A stretch of 59,986 nt of DNA from Shewanella sp. NIFS-20-20. GTDB taxonomy: Bacteria; Pseudomonadota; Gammaproteobacteria; Enterobacterales; Shewanellaceae. Both the position numbers and the translations under genes were made by a program. This document shows, in pieces, positions 8,990 through 20,900 of this stretch (its first letter is position 1; the number at the start of each line of letters is the position of its first letter). Location: contig NZ_JAHUTT010000017.1 in the NCBI RefSeq assembly GCF_019209865.1, forward strand, positions 1 to 59,986. The letters run 5' to 3'. The notes under the pieces were generated by a model. The model was not told the origin of the DNA. It did not search any database and saw only the letters and a list, made by a program, of their open reading frames with translations.

Positions 8990-10810
8990 TTAGTTACCAA
9001 ATTGCATTTGATACAAATTGGCATAAATACCTTGATGCTCCAACAGGCTCTGATGAGTGCCTCGTTCGACAATTTTGCCTTGATCGATCACTAAGATTTG
9101 GTCGGCGCTTTCAATGGTCGATAACCGGTGAGCAATCACAACCGAGGTGCGGTTATGGCGCAGATTATCTAAGCCCAATTGAATGGCTTTTTCTGATTCG
9201 GTATCAAGCGCTGAAGTCGCTTCATCCAAGATCAACACCGGCGCGTTACGTAACATGGCACGAGCAATGGCAATACGTTGACGTTGACCACCGGATAATA
9301 ACACCCCGTTTTCGCCCACTTGGGTATCTAAGCCTTCAGGTAACAGCTCAATAAACTCCATCGCATGGGCCAAGGTGGCCGCTTCGATAATTTGCTCACG
9401 ACTGACTTGACCTGGATAGGCATAAGCAATGTTATTGGCTATCGTATCGTTGAATAAGGTGACTTGTTGGGAAACCAGCGCCACTTGATCGCGCAGCGAT
9501 TTCAGGCTGTAATCATAAATACTGACATCATCGAGCAAGATATCCCCCTGCTCTAAGCCGGTATAAAAACGGGTGATCAAACTCGCAATAGTCGACTTAC
9601 CTGAACCTGAGCGGCCCACCAAGGCTAGGGTTTGCCCCGGTTGCACCGAAAACTCGATCCCATTAAGCGCCAGTTTCTCTTGCTCAGGATAACGGAAGGC
9701 GACCTCTTTAAATTGTAAGGCGCCTTTAGCACGCGTCACGGTATAAGTGCCAGGATCCGCTTCAGGCTCAGTATCTAATAATTCAAATACTGTGGTACAA
9801 GCGGCAATGCCTCGCTGAAATTCGGCATTCACTCGCGTCAGGTTTTTAATAGGTTGCAACATGGCTAACATGGCGCCCAAAATCGTAGCAAACGTTCCTG
9901 CGGTCAATTCAGACTGCATACTATCAAGGCTCGCAGCATACAATACAAAGGCTAAAGCAAAGGAGCCGATCACCATGATAGTGGGTTGACTGATAGCTTG
10001 CGCCACCGCGAGCTTCATATTTTGCTGGCGATTACGATTGTTGATATGTGCAAAGCGGTTGGCTTCGGTTTCTTGGCCGCCAAACGACAACACATTTTTA
10101 TGGCCTTTCACCATTTGCTCCGTCGTGGCGGTGACATCCCCCATCGCCGATTGAATATGACGTGACACTTTGCGAAAACGGCGACTGACAATGGTCATCA
10201 CTAACCCCATTAACGGGCCGATCACCAAGATACACAAGGACAATTTCCACGAGTAATAAAACATCAAGCAGACCATACCAATGACGGTGACGCTGTCACG
10301 GACAATTGAGATTAAGGCGCTGCCGGAGGCTCTGGCAATTTGTTCGGTATCAAAGGTCACGCGAGAAATCAGATTGCCTGAGTTTTCGCGGTCGATATAA
10401 CTCACAGGTAAGCGTAAATAATGCTCAAAGACTTGCTGGCGCATGCTCATGATCAACTGAGCACTCATATACGAAATGCCATACGTCGAAACAAAGTTGG
10501 CCATGCCTCGTAAGGTAAATAAGCCAATGACCACCAAGGGGGCATAGGTCATGATCTTATTGCTGGCATTAAAACCAACATCCTGACTAAAGTCGATGCT
10601 GGAGCTTAAGCCACTGGGCACTGCACTGGCAGCGTGTTGACCAAAACCTTCATCAATAAATGGTTTTATAAAGGCAATAAAAGTCGCGTCGACTAAGCCA
10701 TAGGTGATCAAACCGCAAATAGACAGAAGGAACATTCCTTTCATCGGCTTAAGATAGCCAAGCAGGCGTCTAAATACAGTACTTACTTCGTTCTTTTCCG
10801 CGTCAGTCAT
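8990..10810 (-). CDS. msbA: Lipid A/LPS core flippase MsbA (ABC transporter)
   Basis: MsbA is a homodimeric ABC exporter that flips core-lipid A across the inner membrane. This 606-residue half-transporter has six transmembrane segments in about residues 20-330, then an ATPase domain with Walker A (VGRSGSGKST), Q-loop, signature LSGGQRQRIAIARA, Walker B VLILDEAT and the His switch in VVIAHRLST. The N-terminus is slightly longer than in E. coli. The upstream neighbour is comEC 32 bases away and the downstream neighbour is lpxK, the classical arrangement. Confidence 0.95.
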   Translation of the reverse strand: MTDAEKNEVSTVFRRLLGYLKPMKGMFLLSICGLITYGLVDATFIAFIKPFIDEGFGQHAASAVPSGLSSSIDFSQDVGFNASNKIMTYAPLVVIGLFTLRGMANFVSTYGISYMSAQLIMSMRQQVFEHYLRLPVSYIDRENSGNLISRVTFDTEQIARASGSALISIVRDSVTVIGMVCLMFYYSWKLSLCILVIGPLMGLVMTIVSRRFRKVSRHIQSAMGDVTATTEQMVKGHKNVLSFGGQETEANRFAHINNRNRQQNMKLAVAQAISQPTIMVIGSFALAFVLYAASLDSMQSELTAGTFATILGAMLAMLQPIKNLTRVNAEFQRGIAACTTVFELLDTEPEADPGTYTVTRAKGALQFKEVAFRYPEQEKLALNGIEFSVQPGQTLALVGRSGSGKSTIASLITRFYTGLEQGDILLDDVSIYDYSLKSLRDQVALVSQQVTLFNDTIANNIAYAYPGQVSREQIIEAATLAHAMEFIELLPEGLDTQVGENGVLLSGGQRQRIAIARAMLRNAPVLILDEATSALDTESEKAIQLGLDNLRHNRTSVVIAHRLSTIESADQILVIDQGKIVERGTHQSLLEHQGIYANLYQMQFGN

Positions 10811-10842
10811 GAAGTCACAATATTAATGGCAAAGCAGGCATT

Positions 10843-13164
10843 CTACTGCACATCTTGGCTGTCACCAAATCCAAACACAGCGTTATACCAAAATGGTGAG
10901 CTATGTTGGCGAAATCCACGCACCGCTATTTGATTGTCATCAAGGCTAATGCTCAGTTGCCCTTGCTCTCCACTGATGTACTGCGCGCTGCCGATGGCTT
11001 GATAACGCGCAAATACCTCAGGCTTGGGGAAGCCATACACATTATTAAACCCGGCAGTGTACACCACCCATTTTGGCTCAACCGCCGCAATAAAATCAGC
11101 CGACGATGAAGTTAAACTGCCATGATGAGGCACCACCAGCACATCCGCCCTAAGGGCATCCTGACCATAGGCAGCCACTAAGGATTGCTCGGCTTGCGCT
11201 TCAATATCACCGCTAAGCAGTACCCGCACCTTACCGATAGACAGGCGCAACACACACGAACCATTATTGCCCGTCATCGCTTGCGGCGGCCATAGATATT
11301 CCAAGCTAACCCCATGCCAGCGACCACTGGCTTGATGACAGGGCTGCGCCTGTGGCCACGCTAAGTTAGTCACTAATTGTGCCTGAGGGTACGCCTTCAT
11401 CAATGCTTTCGCGCCGCCAGCATGATCATTATCTTTATGACTGATCACCAGCAACTCCAGCGATAACCCTTGAGCTTGCAACCAAGGGATGATTTCAGTC
11501 TCGGCATAACTAAAGTCGCCAAAAGCGGCGCCGCTATCGTAAATCATCACCCGCGGATGATTGACGATAGCTACTGCCGTGCCTTGCCCCACATCTAACA
11601 CTTCTACGCGCCATAAAGGCGAAGAGGATGGCACCAGCGCTAATATAGGTAGCAATAACACCACAGTAGCTGCCCGCCAGAACCCGCGCCCGAGATAGGC
11701 TAACAACAGGGCCAACATGGCCAACAGCAGTGGTAACTGCCAAGCCAAAGGCACTGGCCACCAGCCGCTGTAGAGGTCGCTGGTTTGCAACAAGCCCACA
11801 AAAGGTTGCAAGCTGACATTGGTTAACTCCAGCAAGCCCAACCAAGGGCTAGTCAATGGCCATTGCACTAACAGGCTCACTAACGCTAATAATCCCAGCG
11901 GGATCACCACCAAAGAAAACCATGGCACCATCAAGGCGTTCATCACAATGCTCGATACACTGATGCCATCAAATAAAAATAACTGCAACCCAGACAATAC
12001 TAAGGTTAAACGCCATTGCACCGCCCAAAATCCCTGTACCATAGCGATTAACCGTTGGCTGCGGCTCACATTAGGCTTAATCGCAGGTAATTGCGCTACC
12101 GTCATCAAGATGGCCGCCACGGCCACAAAGGATAACCACAAGCCCGCGCTTAAGCTGGCTAAGGGATCAATCAATAGCACCACAAATAAGGCGTAAAGCC
12201 AACGCTCCCAAGGGCTCGAGTAACGCTGCAACAATGACAGAATGACAAAGATCACCAGCATGACCAAGGCACGTTGTGCCGGCAGCCCCATGCCGCTTAA
12301 CCAGGCATATGCCAAGGTCACCAACATGGCCAGCACCAAGGCGACACGCTGCGGCCAACCTTGCTCGTTGGCATAGCAACGTTTACCCAGCGCCAGCAGT
12401 AGCCAAGCGCTCCAAAAAGCCACGACCCCAAGATGCAAGCCGGAGATCGCCACCAAATGCGCCATCCCCGTGTGGCGCAATTGTTGCCATTGACTGGCGC
12501 TGATGTCTTGTTGTTGCCCCAGCATTAAGGCCGCAAGCAAGCCATGGTGACTTTGCACAGCAATCGCGGGCTTAAGGCGCGCTAATATGGCATCTCGAAT
12601 CGAGTTCGCGTCTCCCAAGCGTTGACCAGACTGAACATTGCCTTTGGCAATAATATGCTGACTCAGCCAGTGACGTTGCCGATTAAATCCCCCTTGATTC
12701 TGCACCGAGGTTAACGGGGTTAATTTCACGTTTACGCGCCAATGTTGACCGGCACGCACCGCAGCTGGTGCGTCGCGCCAGTACAGTCGCAAGCTTTGTG
12801 CAGGTAACCACCCGGCCCGCTCAAGCGTGGCATCGAGTTTAAGCGTGCCATTAGATAATACAGAAACCCGTTTTATTTCAACATCTTCGACCACAGACAG
12901 TCGATGGGTAATTGGACTATACTTGTCTACTGTTGGCGTCATGACACGCAACTGCGTCGAGTTATTCAGCGCAAACATGGCGTTCATGTAAACACTAAAG
13001 TAACATATGGCCAGCAATACGCCGGTCACCAAACCCAAACCGCGCCAACTGCATAGGCCTGCCAACAGTAAACAGCCGAGTACCACCTCAACACTCGGCA
13101 GTGTAGGCCAGAAGATATTGGACAGGACGCCGATGCAAAATCCGGCTAAAACTGAATTAATCAC
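10843..13164 (-). CDS. comEC: DNA uptake channel ComEC/Rec2
   Basis: ComEC is the inner-membrane channel for single-stranded DNA during natural transformation. The 773-residue protein has N-terminal hydrophobic segments and a soluble OB-like domain, a central multi-helix Competence domain containing HLVAISGLHLG, and a C-terminal metallo-beta-lactamase-like domain with SHKDNDHAGG and the later VPHHGS. The C-terminal domain appears complete, with its metal-ligand motifs. It is the first gene of the comEC-msbA-lpxK-ycaR set and is divergent from the DUF2062 gene. Full length suggests retained function; competence itself is not shown. Confidence 0.93.
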   Translation of the reverse strand: MINSVLAGFCIGVLSNIFWPTLPSVEVVLGCLLLAGLCSWRGLGLVTGVLLAICYFSVYMNAMFALNNSTQLRVMTPTVDKYSPITHRLSVVEDVEIKRVSVLSNGTLKLDATLERAGWLPAQSLRLYWRDAPAAVRAGQHWRVNVKLTPLTSVQNQGGFNRQRHWLSQHIIAKGNVQSGQRLGDANSIRDAILARLKPAIAVQSHHGLLAALMLGQQQDISASQWQQLRHTGMAHLVAISGLHLGVVAFWSAWLLLALGKRCYANEQGWPQRVALVLAMLVTLAYAWLSGMGLPAQRALVMLVIFVILSLLQRYSSPWERWLYALFVVLLIDPLASLSAGLWLSFVAVAAILMTVAQLPAIKPNVSRSQRLIAMVQGFWAVQWRLTLVLSGLQLFLFDGISVSSIVMNALMVPWFSLVVIPLGLLALVSLLVQWPLTSPWLGLLELTNVSLQPFVGLLQTSDLYSGWWPVPLAWQLPLLLAMLALLLAYLGRGFWRAATVVLLLPILALVPSSSPLWRVEVLDVGQGTAVAIVNHPRVMIYDSGAAFGDFSYAETEIIPWLQAQGLSLELLVISHKDNDHAGGAKALMKAYPQAQLVTNLAWPQAQPCHQASGRWHGVSLEYLWPPQAMTGNNGSCVLRLSIGKVRVLLSGDIEAQAEQSLVAAYGQDALRADVLVVPHHGSLTSSSADFIAAVEPKWVVYTAGFNNVYGFPKPEVFARYQAIGSAQYISGEQGQLSISLDDNQIAVRGFRQHSSPFWYNAVFGFGDSQDVQ

Positions 13165-13193
13165 CGCTTAAGTAAAGACAGTAGCCGTAACTC

Positions 13194-13709
13194 ATGCCAA
13201 AAAAATTCATCGCTAAATGGATGCCAAATCCGCAAACATTGAAAGATCATAAACACTTAAAGATGTTTGGAGATAAGTTACAAAAGCCAAACCTATGGTC
13301 ACTCAATCGTCATTCAGCGCCAGGGGCTATTGCGGTGGGATTATTTGCGGCTTGGATCCCCATCCCTTTTCAAATGGTCTTAGCCGCCGCGCTGGCCATC
13401 ATGTTCCATGTTAATTTACCCGTGGCAGTCGCCATGGTATGGGTAACCAACCCTATCACTATGCCGTTTATGTTTTATTTAGCCTATTTACTCGGCGCAC
13501 AACTCCTTGGTCAACCCGCGCAACACTTTGCCTTTGAGGCCAGTTGGCAATGGTTAAGTTCCAGTCTGAACACCTTCGGTCCGGCCTTTCTATTAGGTTG
13601 TGGCGTCTTGGCCTGCGCCAGTGCATTGGTTGGCTATTTGGCCATTACTAATTTGTGGAAATACTCCATCATGTTTAAATGGCAGCAAAGAAAACGACGT
13701 CTACCCTAG
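13194..13709 (+). CDS. DUF2062 membrane protein
   Basis: This is a 171-residue protein with a basic N-terminus (MPKKFIAKWMPNP) and at least three hydrophobic segments, including FAAWIPIPFQMVLAAALAI and the conserved WVTNPITMPFMFY stretch. These are hallmarks of DUF2062. The function is unknown. It is divergent from comEC, with only 29 bases between the two starts, so the promoters must overlap the coding ends. It ends 64 bases before a very strong terminator. Confidence 0.88.
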   Translation: MPKKFIAKWMPNPQTLKDHKHLKMFGDKLQKPNLWSLNRHSAPGAIAVGLFAAWIPIPFQMVLAAALAIMFHVNLPVAVAMVWVTNPITMPFMFYLAYLLGAQLLGQPAQHFAFEASWQWLSSSLNTFGPAFLLGCGVLACASALVGYLAITNLWKYSIMFKWQQRKRRLP

Positions 13710-13773
13710 CCACTATGCCAAGCGCTAGTAGCAGTGGCCCGAGCTTGAAGCGAGCCCTAGACTGAGCGAGACC

Positions 13774-13821
13774 CATAAAATAAAACCCAGTAAGCGCAAG
13801 CTTGCTGGGTTTTATTTTATG
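13774..13821. terminator. Strong bidirectional terminator
   Basis: A 22-bp stem with a single T-G wobble is capped by a GCAA tetraloop. The AT-rich base provides a U-tract in both directions. It separates the convergent DUF2062 and lolE genes. Confidence 0.92.
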
Positions 13822-13905
13822 TATGCGCCGCGGCAACTGGCTATGGATATCGACGATGTGCCTCAATCTAAGCTTAAATCACGAAACCCAGCTCTAAGCC
13901 AATGA

Positions 13906-15144
13906 TTAACCATTTAAGGCGCTGGCAGGTAATACCTTGCTGGCGCGCCACGCGGGATATAAGGTGGCAATAAAGCTCATCACCAGCGCTAAACACACCA
14001 CCAAGTTAACATCGCTCCATTGCAACTGCGACGGTAAGCTGTCGATAAAATAAATATCGCTATCGAGTAATTTCATCCCTAATAACGACTCGATACCACT
14101 GGCCAAGTCGCTTAAGTTTAATGCTAAGATGATGCCGGCAACCCCACCAATCACAGTGCCCATCACTCCGCTCATCAAGCCTTGCACCATAAATATCGAC
14201 ATAATTTGCCAGCGATAGCAGCCCATGGTCATCAAAATCGCAATTTCACTGGTTTTATCGCGCACCGCCATCACTAAAGTCGAGACAATATTAAAGCAGG
14301 CGACGGCAATCACTAAGGCTAGCACTAGATACATCAGCATCCTAACCAACTGTATATCTTGGTATAAATGCCCTTGTGTCCGAGTCCAATCACTCAAATA
14401 TAAATACTGTGTCTGTTGATAGCCCAATTGCCGGATCAGCGCCGGCGCCGCAAACACATCATGAGTGCGAATGCGCACCCCTGACACACTGTCACCTAAG
14501 TTCATGACCTGCTGAGCATAAGCCATGGGGATATACCCTAGATTCTGTTCAATCTCGCCGCCAAAGTTAAAACTACCCGCCACCACAAAGCGTAAACTAC
14601 GGGCTTTGGCCAAGCCCTGACCGTCTTGGTTGGGAATATACAAAGACACACTATCCCCCACTTTCAGGCCTAGCCGCTCTAACAAGCTATGACCTAAAAC
14701 GATATGATTGGTGTCTACAGATAACGCCTGCCAGGTGGCGGCGGACATATAGTGTTTTATCGCCGATACCTCTGCCTCATATTGAGTGTCGATGCCAGCC
14801 AAATCCACCCCTTGAAAGCCGCCCTGTTTCTGGATCAAGCCTTGAATCCTGACAAAAGGGGCACTGGCTGCAATGCCGGAAATCTGACTGGCCTCAGTCA
14901 TCATCTGTCGCCAATTGGCGATGGGGGTTTCAGCGCCAACTAACTCAGCTTGAGGCACCACCGCCAGAAATTTATCTTCTAGCGCCTGTTCAAAGCCATT
15001 CATGGCCGACAATAAAACAATTAAAACAGCCACCCCAAGGGCAATACCCACAGTGGAAGCCATGGAGATAAAGCCTATAAAACCATTGGCTTGACGCGCT
15101 CGGTAAAAACGCCAACCAATGGTGAGTCCCAGCATCGCTTTCAT
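13906..15144 (-). CDS. lolE: Lipoprotein-releasing ABC transporter permease LolE
   Basis: LolE is one of the two membrane subunits of LolCDE, which pulls outer-membrane lipoproteins out of the inner membrane and hands them to LolA. The 412-residue protein has a first helix near residue 25, a large periplasmic domain (about 50-265) and three C-terminal helices of the FtsX/MacB type. The segment [20 protein letters not shown] matches LolE better than LolC. Its ATG overlaps the lolD stop by 4 bases. It is the last gene of the lolC-lolD-lolE operon. Confidence 0.93.
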   Translation of the reverse strand: MKAMLGLTIGWRFYRARQANGFIGFISMASTVGIALGVAVLIVLLSAMNGFEQALEDKFLAVVPQAELVGAETPIANWRQMMTEASQISGIAASAPFVRIQGLIQKQGGFQGVDLAGIDTQYEAEVSAIKHYMSAATWQALSVDTNHIVLGHSLLERLGLKVGDSVSLYIPNQDGQGLAKARSLRFVVAGSFNFGGEIEQNLGYIPMAYAQQVMNLGDSVSGVRIRTHDVFAAPALIRQLGYQQTQYLYLSDWTRTQGHLYQDIQLVRMLMYLVLALVIAVACFNIVSTLVMAVRDKTSEIAILMTMGCYRWQIMSIFMVQGLMSGVMGTVIGGVAGIILALNLSDLASGIESLLGMKLLDSDIYFIDSLPSQLQWSDVNLVVCLALVMSFIATLYPAWRASKVLPASALNG

Positions 15145-15830
15145 GCGTTGGCTCCGTTGACCAATACCCCATCTTGCATCAGCACTTGCCTATCCATCCG
15201 CGCGGCCAATTGCGGATCATGAGTCACCACCACAAAGGCCGTGCCTAATTGCGCCGCCAATTCACGAATTAACTGATAGACAGCGTCACCACTTTTGGCA
15301 TCTAAGTTTCCAGTGGGTTCATCGGCTAACACCAATTTAGGATCATTGACCAAAGCGCGGGCGATGGCGACGCGCTGCCGCTCGCCACCTGAGAGCTTAT
15401 CCGGAGTATGACTTAAGCGGTGCTCAAGCCCAACTCGGCCTAACAGTTGCCGCGCTTTCGCGTGGGCTTGTTTTACCGGCATCCCAGCAATAAGCGCCGG
15501 CATGGCCACATTTTCGAGGGCACTAAACTCAGGCAATAAATGATGAAACTGGTAAATAAAGCCCATGTCTTGATTTCGTAACCGCGCTTGCTCGGCACTG
15601 GATAGGCGGCTTAAGTGTTGCCCCGCCATGATCACCTCTCCCGAGGTCGGGGTTTCGAGACTGCCCATGATGTGCAATAAGGTACTTTTGCCCGAACCAG
15701 AACTACCGACAATGGCTAATTGCTCCGCACGCGCCACAGACAAACTCACGCCCTTTAAGACTTCAGTTTCAACACTGCCATCGACAAACACTTTGCTGAC
15801 ATTATTGACCTGCAACACCCATTGTTCCAT
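15141..15830 (-). CDS. lolD: Lipoprotein-releasing ABC transporter ATPase LolD
   Basis: LolD powers lipoprotein release by LolCDE. Starting at ATG 15830 gives 229 residues ([15 protein letters not shown]), close to the E. coli length. Walker A ([10 protein letters not shown]), the Q-loop region [21 protein letters not shown] diagnostic of LolD, the signature [16 protein letters not shown] and Walker [13 protein letters not shown] are present. An alternative in-frame ATG at 15857 overlaps the end of lolC by 8 bases, and the frame stays open further upstream, so the start is not certain. Translation is probably coupled to lolC and lolE. Confidence 0.93.
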   Translation of the reverse strand: MEQWVLQVNNVSKVFVDGSVETEVLKGVSLSVARAEQLAIVGSSGSGKSTLLHIMGSLETPTSGEVIMAGQHLSRLSSAEQARLRNQDMGFIYQFHHLLPEFSALENVAMPALIAGMPVKQAHAKARQLLGRVGLEHRLSHTPDKLSGGERQRVAIARALVNDPKLVLADEPTGNLDAKSGDAVYQLIRELAAQLGTAFVVVTHDPQLAARMDRQVLMQDGVLVNGANA

Positions 15831-15849
15831 GTCACTCTCTCTTGTTAAT

Positions 15850-17070
15850 TTATTCATGACGCAATACCTTAGCCGGCTCAACCTTGGCGGCTCGCACCGC
15901 AGGATATAAGGTGGCAAATAAGGTAATAAGCAAGGTGCCTACAATAATAACCACCAGTTGCCAAATGGATAAAATTACCGGCAACTGGGTACCAGGCCCT
16001 AAAATAGATAATCCCAACATCGTCATAATATCATTGAGATATAACGTCAGTATCACCCCACCGCTCACGCCAAGCACCAGACCGACTAAGGCATTGAGTG
16101 ACCCTTGAACAATAAATACCGCCATGGCTTGTACATGACTTAAGCCTTGGGTTTTTAAGACGGCGATATCGGCAGTTTTGTCCACCACCATGATCACCAA
16201 GGCCGAGACAATATTAAACGCCGCCACGGCCACTACCAAGCTAAGCATGAGTGACATCATGGTTTTTTCCATTTTGACGGCAGCAAAGAGGTGCCCATAA
16301 TCTTGACGCCAATCGCTAACCTTGGCAGTAATCTTGTCAGCGGCGAGTAACTGCTTAACCCCGCCAACCAGATGGGCCGCTTCAAAGGGATCGCTAAGGT
16401 ACATACGATAGCTACTGATGCCCTCGCTTGGCAGTCGCATCAAACGCCGCGCATCTTGATAATTGATATAAGCGACATGGGCATCGACTTGCGATCCCAT
16501 CTCAAACACCCCAGCCACGGTAAACTTGCGTTGTGATGGCACCGGCCCCAGCGGCGAATAGACGACACCGTCTCCAGAGATCACTCGCACTTGCTCGCCG
16601 GGTCTGACCCCAAGTTGGTTTGCCAGCACCGAACCTAACACGATGCGATAATCCCCCGCCGCTAAGGTCGATAACACCCGCGTATCACCAGCCCCAGTCA
16701 ATGCTGCTTGTTGAGGTTCAATTCCATACACTTGAATGGCACGGATACCATCAACCGCTTGGATCATCGCTTGAGTCGAGGCCGATGGCGTCACGGCAAT
16801 CACGTCGGGCAACCGGGATAATTCAGCCGCTAATGTGGTCGGCAAGGTATGGTCGGGCGCGGCGGTAATCACCAATTGCGGCACCGCCCCTAAGATACGA
16901 TGCTTTAACTGGCCTTCTAAACCATTCATCACTGAGCCGACGATGATCAAGGCCGCCACCCCGAGAAAAATTCCCATGACGGCAAAAAAGGTAATAAACG
17001 AGGCGAAGCTATTGGCTTTCTTGGCGCGCCAGTAGCGCCAGCCGATCATACAAGGGAGTCGCAAATTCAT
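15850..17070 (-). CDS. lolC: Lipoprotein-releasing ABC transporter permease LolC
   Basis: This 406-residue partner permease of LolE has the same architecture: one N-terminal helix, a periplasmic domain and three C-terminal helices. The [12 protein letters not shown] start and [22 protein letters not shown] segment identify the LolC/E family. First position in the operon and comparison with the LolE-like third gene make it LolC. Paralogue naming is less certain than family membership. About 200 bases separate it from the divergent PilZ-like gene, the likely promoter region. Confidence 0.92.
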   Translation of the reverse strand: MNLRLPCMIGWRYWRAKKANSFASFITFFAVMGIFLGVAALIIVGSVMNGLEGQLKHRILGAVPQLVITAAPDHTLPTTLAAELSRLPDVIAVTPSASTQAMIQAVDGIRAIQVYGIEPQQAALTGAGDTRVLSTLAAGDYRIVLGSVLANQLGVRPGEQVRVISGDGVVYSPLGPVPSQRKFTVAGVFEMGSQVDAHVAYINYQDARRLMRLPSEGISSYRMYLSDPFEAAHLVGGVKQLLAADKITAKVSDWRQDYGHLFAAVKMEKTMMSLMLSLVVAVAAFNIVSALVIMVVDKTADIAVLKTQGLSHVQAMAVFIVQGSLNALVGLVLGVSGGVILTLYLNDIMTMLGLSILGPGTQLPVILSIWQLVVIIVGTLLITLFATLYPAVRAAKVEPAKVLRHE

Positions 17071-17269
17071 GACAGGTCGCAGCTATCCATGGGCAAATAA
17101 GGCAGCCAAGATAATAGGCGTTACACATACAGAAATAAAGACTTAGCCTCTAATCAAGCCAGTAAGGCTCAATTTGGCGGCCAGAATCACTATTTTCGTG
17201 AAAAACTTGCCTACTTTGCCAAGCTACACAGATAATAACAATAAGATTTCTTAATAAAATGAGTAAACT

Positions 17270-17848
17270 GTGAGCGAAGATAACCAGTTTTTTAGCGTCG
17301 CCTGCCGCTTTAATGCGTATTTACAGCCGTGGACCCAGCCACTGCCAGATGACGATGCGCTAAAAAGCTTGCAACCTTCAGGCGTGCAACTCATCAGTCA
17401 AGCCAAGGCCATCGAGGCCTCATGCATGCTGCAACTGCGACAGTTGGAGCATGAATCTAAGGCGATTATCGATTATTTGAAGATCCAATCCCGTAAAGTG
17501 GATTTAGTCTTGCAGTATATTCTTGAACAAGAGATTGACGACAGCGATTGTTTTCAAGGCAGTCACTTTGGTGGTTCAGGCTTTACTGTTATCAATCTCT
17601 CGCCGCTCCAACCCGATAGCTTGTACCGTACCACCCTATCTATCCGAGAAGAGCTTATCGCCATTTTATGTATTGCAAAAGTCACGCATTGCCAAGCTAT
17701 CCCCGACATGCCGGATCATTGGCAAATCAAGCTCGATTTTGAGCGGATCTTAGATGAAGACGTTGAACAATTAGTGCAAGCGAGTCTGCGTTTACAACAA
17801 AAGCAACTGCAACTGCGGCGCAAACAGCTCAAACAATCACCAAATTAG
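17270..17848 (+). CDS. Atypical PilZ-like protein upstream of mfd
   Basis: This 192-residue soluble protein uses a GTG start; the nearby ATG at 17259 is out of frame and stops at once. The middle contains GGSGFTVINLSPLQP, resembling the PilZ (D/N)xSxxG region, and FERILDEDVEQLVQASL resembles the closing strand and helix of PilZ domains. The canonical RxxxR arm is not clear, so c-di-GMP binding is unproven. The N-terminal half is helical and the C-terminus is a Gln/Lys/Arg-rich helix. Placement before mfd fits my recollection of Shewanella genomes. Confidence 0.6.
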   Translation: MSEDNQFFSVACRFNAYLQPWTQPLPDDDALKSLQPSGVQLISQAKAIEASCMLQLRQLEHESKAIIDYLKIQSRKVDLVLQYILEQEIDDSDCFQGSHFGGSGFTVINLSPLQPDSLYRTTLSIREELIAILCIAKVTHCQAIPDMPDHWQIKLDFERILDEDVEQLVQASLRLQQKQLQLRRKQLKQSPN

Positions 17849-17969
17849 TGGGGTTACAGCTGTCTTGGCCATTTCACTGTCATCCGGGGGATGGATAAAT
17901 AGTGGCACCTTAACAATCAAGGCTCTACAATGACAGCCATCTGATTAGCCGAGTAACAGATTTAGGCAC

Positions 17970-20900
17970 ATGAGCGAGTTTTCTTTGTTATCCCCGCCAG
18001 CGGCATTAGCCAAGCCGGCCATCCGCTATCTCAATGCCCCGTCAGGGGTTGCCCGCGCGCTGACCTTAGCGCATATCGCTAAGGACCATCGAGGCACCAG
18101 CGTTATCATTACCCCTGATACGCCGACGGCCTTGTCATTAGAAGCCGAGCTCAACTATCTGTTACCCGCCGCCAATGTGGTGTTATTTCCTGACCGCGAA
18201 ACCCTGCCTTATGACAGTTTTTCGCCGCATCAAGATCTAGTGTCCCAGCGCTTAGCCGCCTTATCGCGACTGATTAATGGTGAAGCCACTTTACTCATAG
18301 TGCCCATCACAACCTTAATGGTGCGGTTGCCGCCTTGTGACTTTATGGCAGCCAACGTCATGGTGCTTAAACCTGGCGATAGCTACCATCTGCAACATAT
18401 GCGGCAAACCTTAACCGACACCGGTTACCACTTAGTAGATCAAGTCTACGAGCACGGTGAGTTTGCCATTCGCGGCGCGATTTTAGACGTATTCCCAAGC
18501 GGTGCCAGCCAACCTATCCGGATTGAGTTATTTGATGACGAAGTCGAATCGATTCGCTATTTCGATCCTGAAACGCAACGCTCCAATGAAGCCTTGCCAC
18601 AATTAAGCATGCTGCCGGCCAAAGAGTTCCCTACCGATGCCAAAGGCTTGGAGCTGTTTCGCCAGCAATACCGTCGTCGCTTTGAGGTCATCAGCAAGGC
18701 GCCTGAATCCGTCTACCAAATGGTCAGTCGTGGTTTAATGCCTGCGGGCATCGAGAACTATTTACCGCTGTTCTTTAACGACACCGCCACCTTGTTTGAT
18801 TATTTACCCGCCGATTCACAGCTCATCACCTTAGGTAACATTGATGGCGCCTGTCGTCATTACCTCCAAGAAATTAATAACCGCTTTGTCGATCGCAATA
18901 TCGACAGCCAGCGGCCATTACTGTCACCCGAAGAACTGTTCTTATTGCCTGAGCAAATTTTTGCCAAATTTAAGCAATACCCACGTTTTGCCATTAATAC
19001 TGACCATGAAAAAGCTGTCAATGCCAAGGCAACCACCGTGGCCGATGTTAGCGTCAACCACAAGCTTAAACAGCCTCTGCAAGCCATTGGCCAATTTTTA
19101 GAACACACCCAGGGGCGCGTGTTATTTAGCGCCGAATCCGAAGGACGCCGCGAAGCCTTACAAGAACTCCTCGCCAAGATACATATCAAGCCCACCGTGT
19201 TCCCGCACCTTGAGTCATTTTTACTGAGCCAAGCCCCTATTGGCTTGATTGTTTCGCCCTTATCACAAGGCTGCCAGCTAACCGATCTCAACCTTAGTCT
19301 CATTTGCGAAACCGAACTGTTTGGCGCGCGCATTTCGCAGCAACGTCGCCGCGATAAGCAAAAGCAAGTTAGCCAAGACATGTTGGTTAAAAACTTAGCC
19401 GAGCTCAAAGTCGGTCAAGCCGTGGTGCATTTAGATCATGGTGTCGGTTTATATCAAGGGCTAGTCACCTTAGATGTCGGCGGGATCAGCGCCGAATATT
19501 TACTGCTGGAATACGCCAATGAAGACAAACTCTATGTGCCCGTGTCTTCGCTACATTTGATTAGCCGCTTTAATAGCACTGAGCAAGAAAAGCTGCACTT
19601 AAACCGCTTAGGTAATGAAACTTGGAGCAAAGCAAAACGCAAAGCCATTGAACGGATCCGTGATGTTGCCGCTGAATTGCTCGATGTGTATGCCCGCCGC
19701 GAAGCCCGAGGCGGCCAAGCCTGTAGCTTGGATGAGCAAGAGTACGCTCAGTTTTGCGATGGATTCCCCTTTGAAGAAACCGTCGATCAAGAGACCGCCA
19801 TTGAGGCCGTGCTCGCTGACATGTGTCAGGCGAAAACCATGGACCGCTTGGTGTGTGGTGATGTGGGCTTTGGTAAAACGGAAGTGGCGATGCGCGCCGC
19901 CTTTGTGGCGGTTAATGCCGGTAAACAAGTGGTCGTGCTGGTCCCCACCACCTTGCTGGCACAGCAGCATTATGAAAACTTCAAAGATAGATTCGCCGAT
20001 TGGCCGGTAGAAATTGAGGTCATGAGCCGATTTAAAACCGCCAAAGAACAACAACAGGTATTAGAACAATTAAGCCAAGGTAAGCTCGACATAGTGATCG
20101 GCACCCACAAACTGTTGCAAGCCGAAGCCAAGTTCGACAATTTAGGGCTACTGGTGATCGATGAAGAGCACCGCTTTGGGGTTCGTCAAAAAGAAAAAAT
20201 TAAGGCGCTGCGTGCCAATGTCGATATTTTGACCTTAACCGCAACCCCCATTCCTCGGACTTTAAATATGGCCATGTCTGGCATGCGCGATTTATCGATT
20301 ATCGCCACCGCCCCAGCCAAGCGCCTAGCAGTAAAAACCTTTGTGCGTGAGTATGATAAAGCGACCACCAAAGAAGCCATCATGCGTGAAATTCTTCGTG
20401 GTGGCCAAGTGTACTACTTACATAACAATGTCGAGACCATCGAAAAGTGCGCCCAAGATATTCGCGATCTGGTGCCAGAGGCTAGAGTCGTCACCGCCCA
20501 TGGCCAAATGCGTGAGCGTGAACTTGAGCGGGTGATGAGTGACTTTTACCATCAAAGATTCAATGTGTTGGTGTGTACCACCATTATTGAAACCGGTATC
20601 GATGTCCCCAGTGCCAATACCATTATTATTGATAGAGCCGATCATTTTGGTCTCGCGCAATTACACCAATTACGTGGTCGAGTGGGTCGTTCTCATCATC
20701 AAGCCTACGCCTACTTGATGACACCCCACCCCAAGCGCATGACCACCGATGCCCGCAAGCGCCTCGAAGCCATTGATGCCTTAGAAGAATTGGGCGCAGG
20801 CTTTATGCTCGCCACCCAAGATCTTGAGATCCGTGGCGCCGGTGAACTGCTGGGCGATGAGCAAAGCGGCCATATTGGTAAAATCGGCTTTAGCTTGTAC

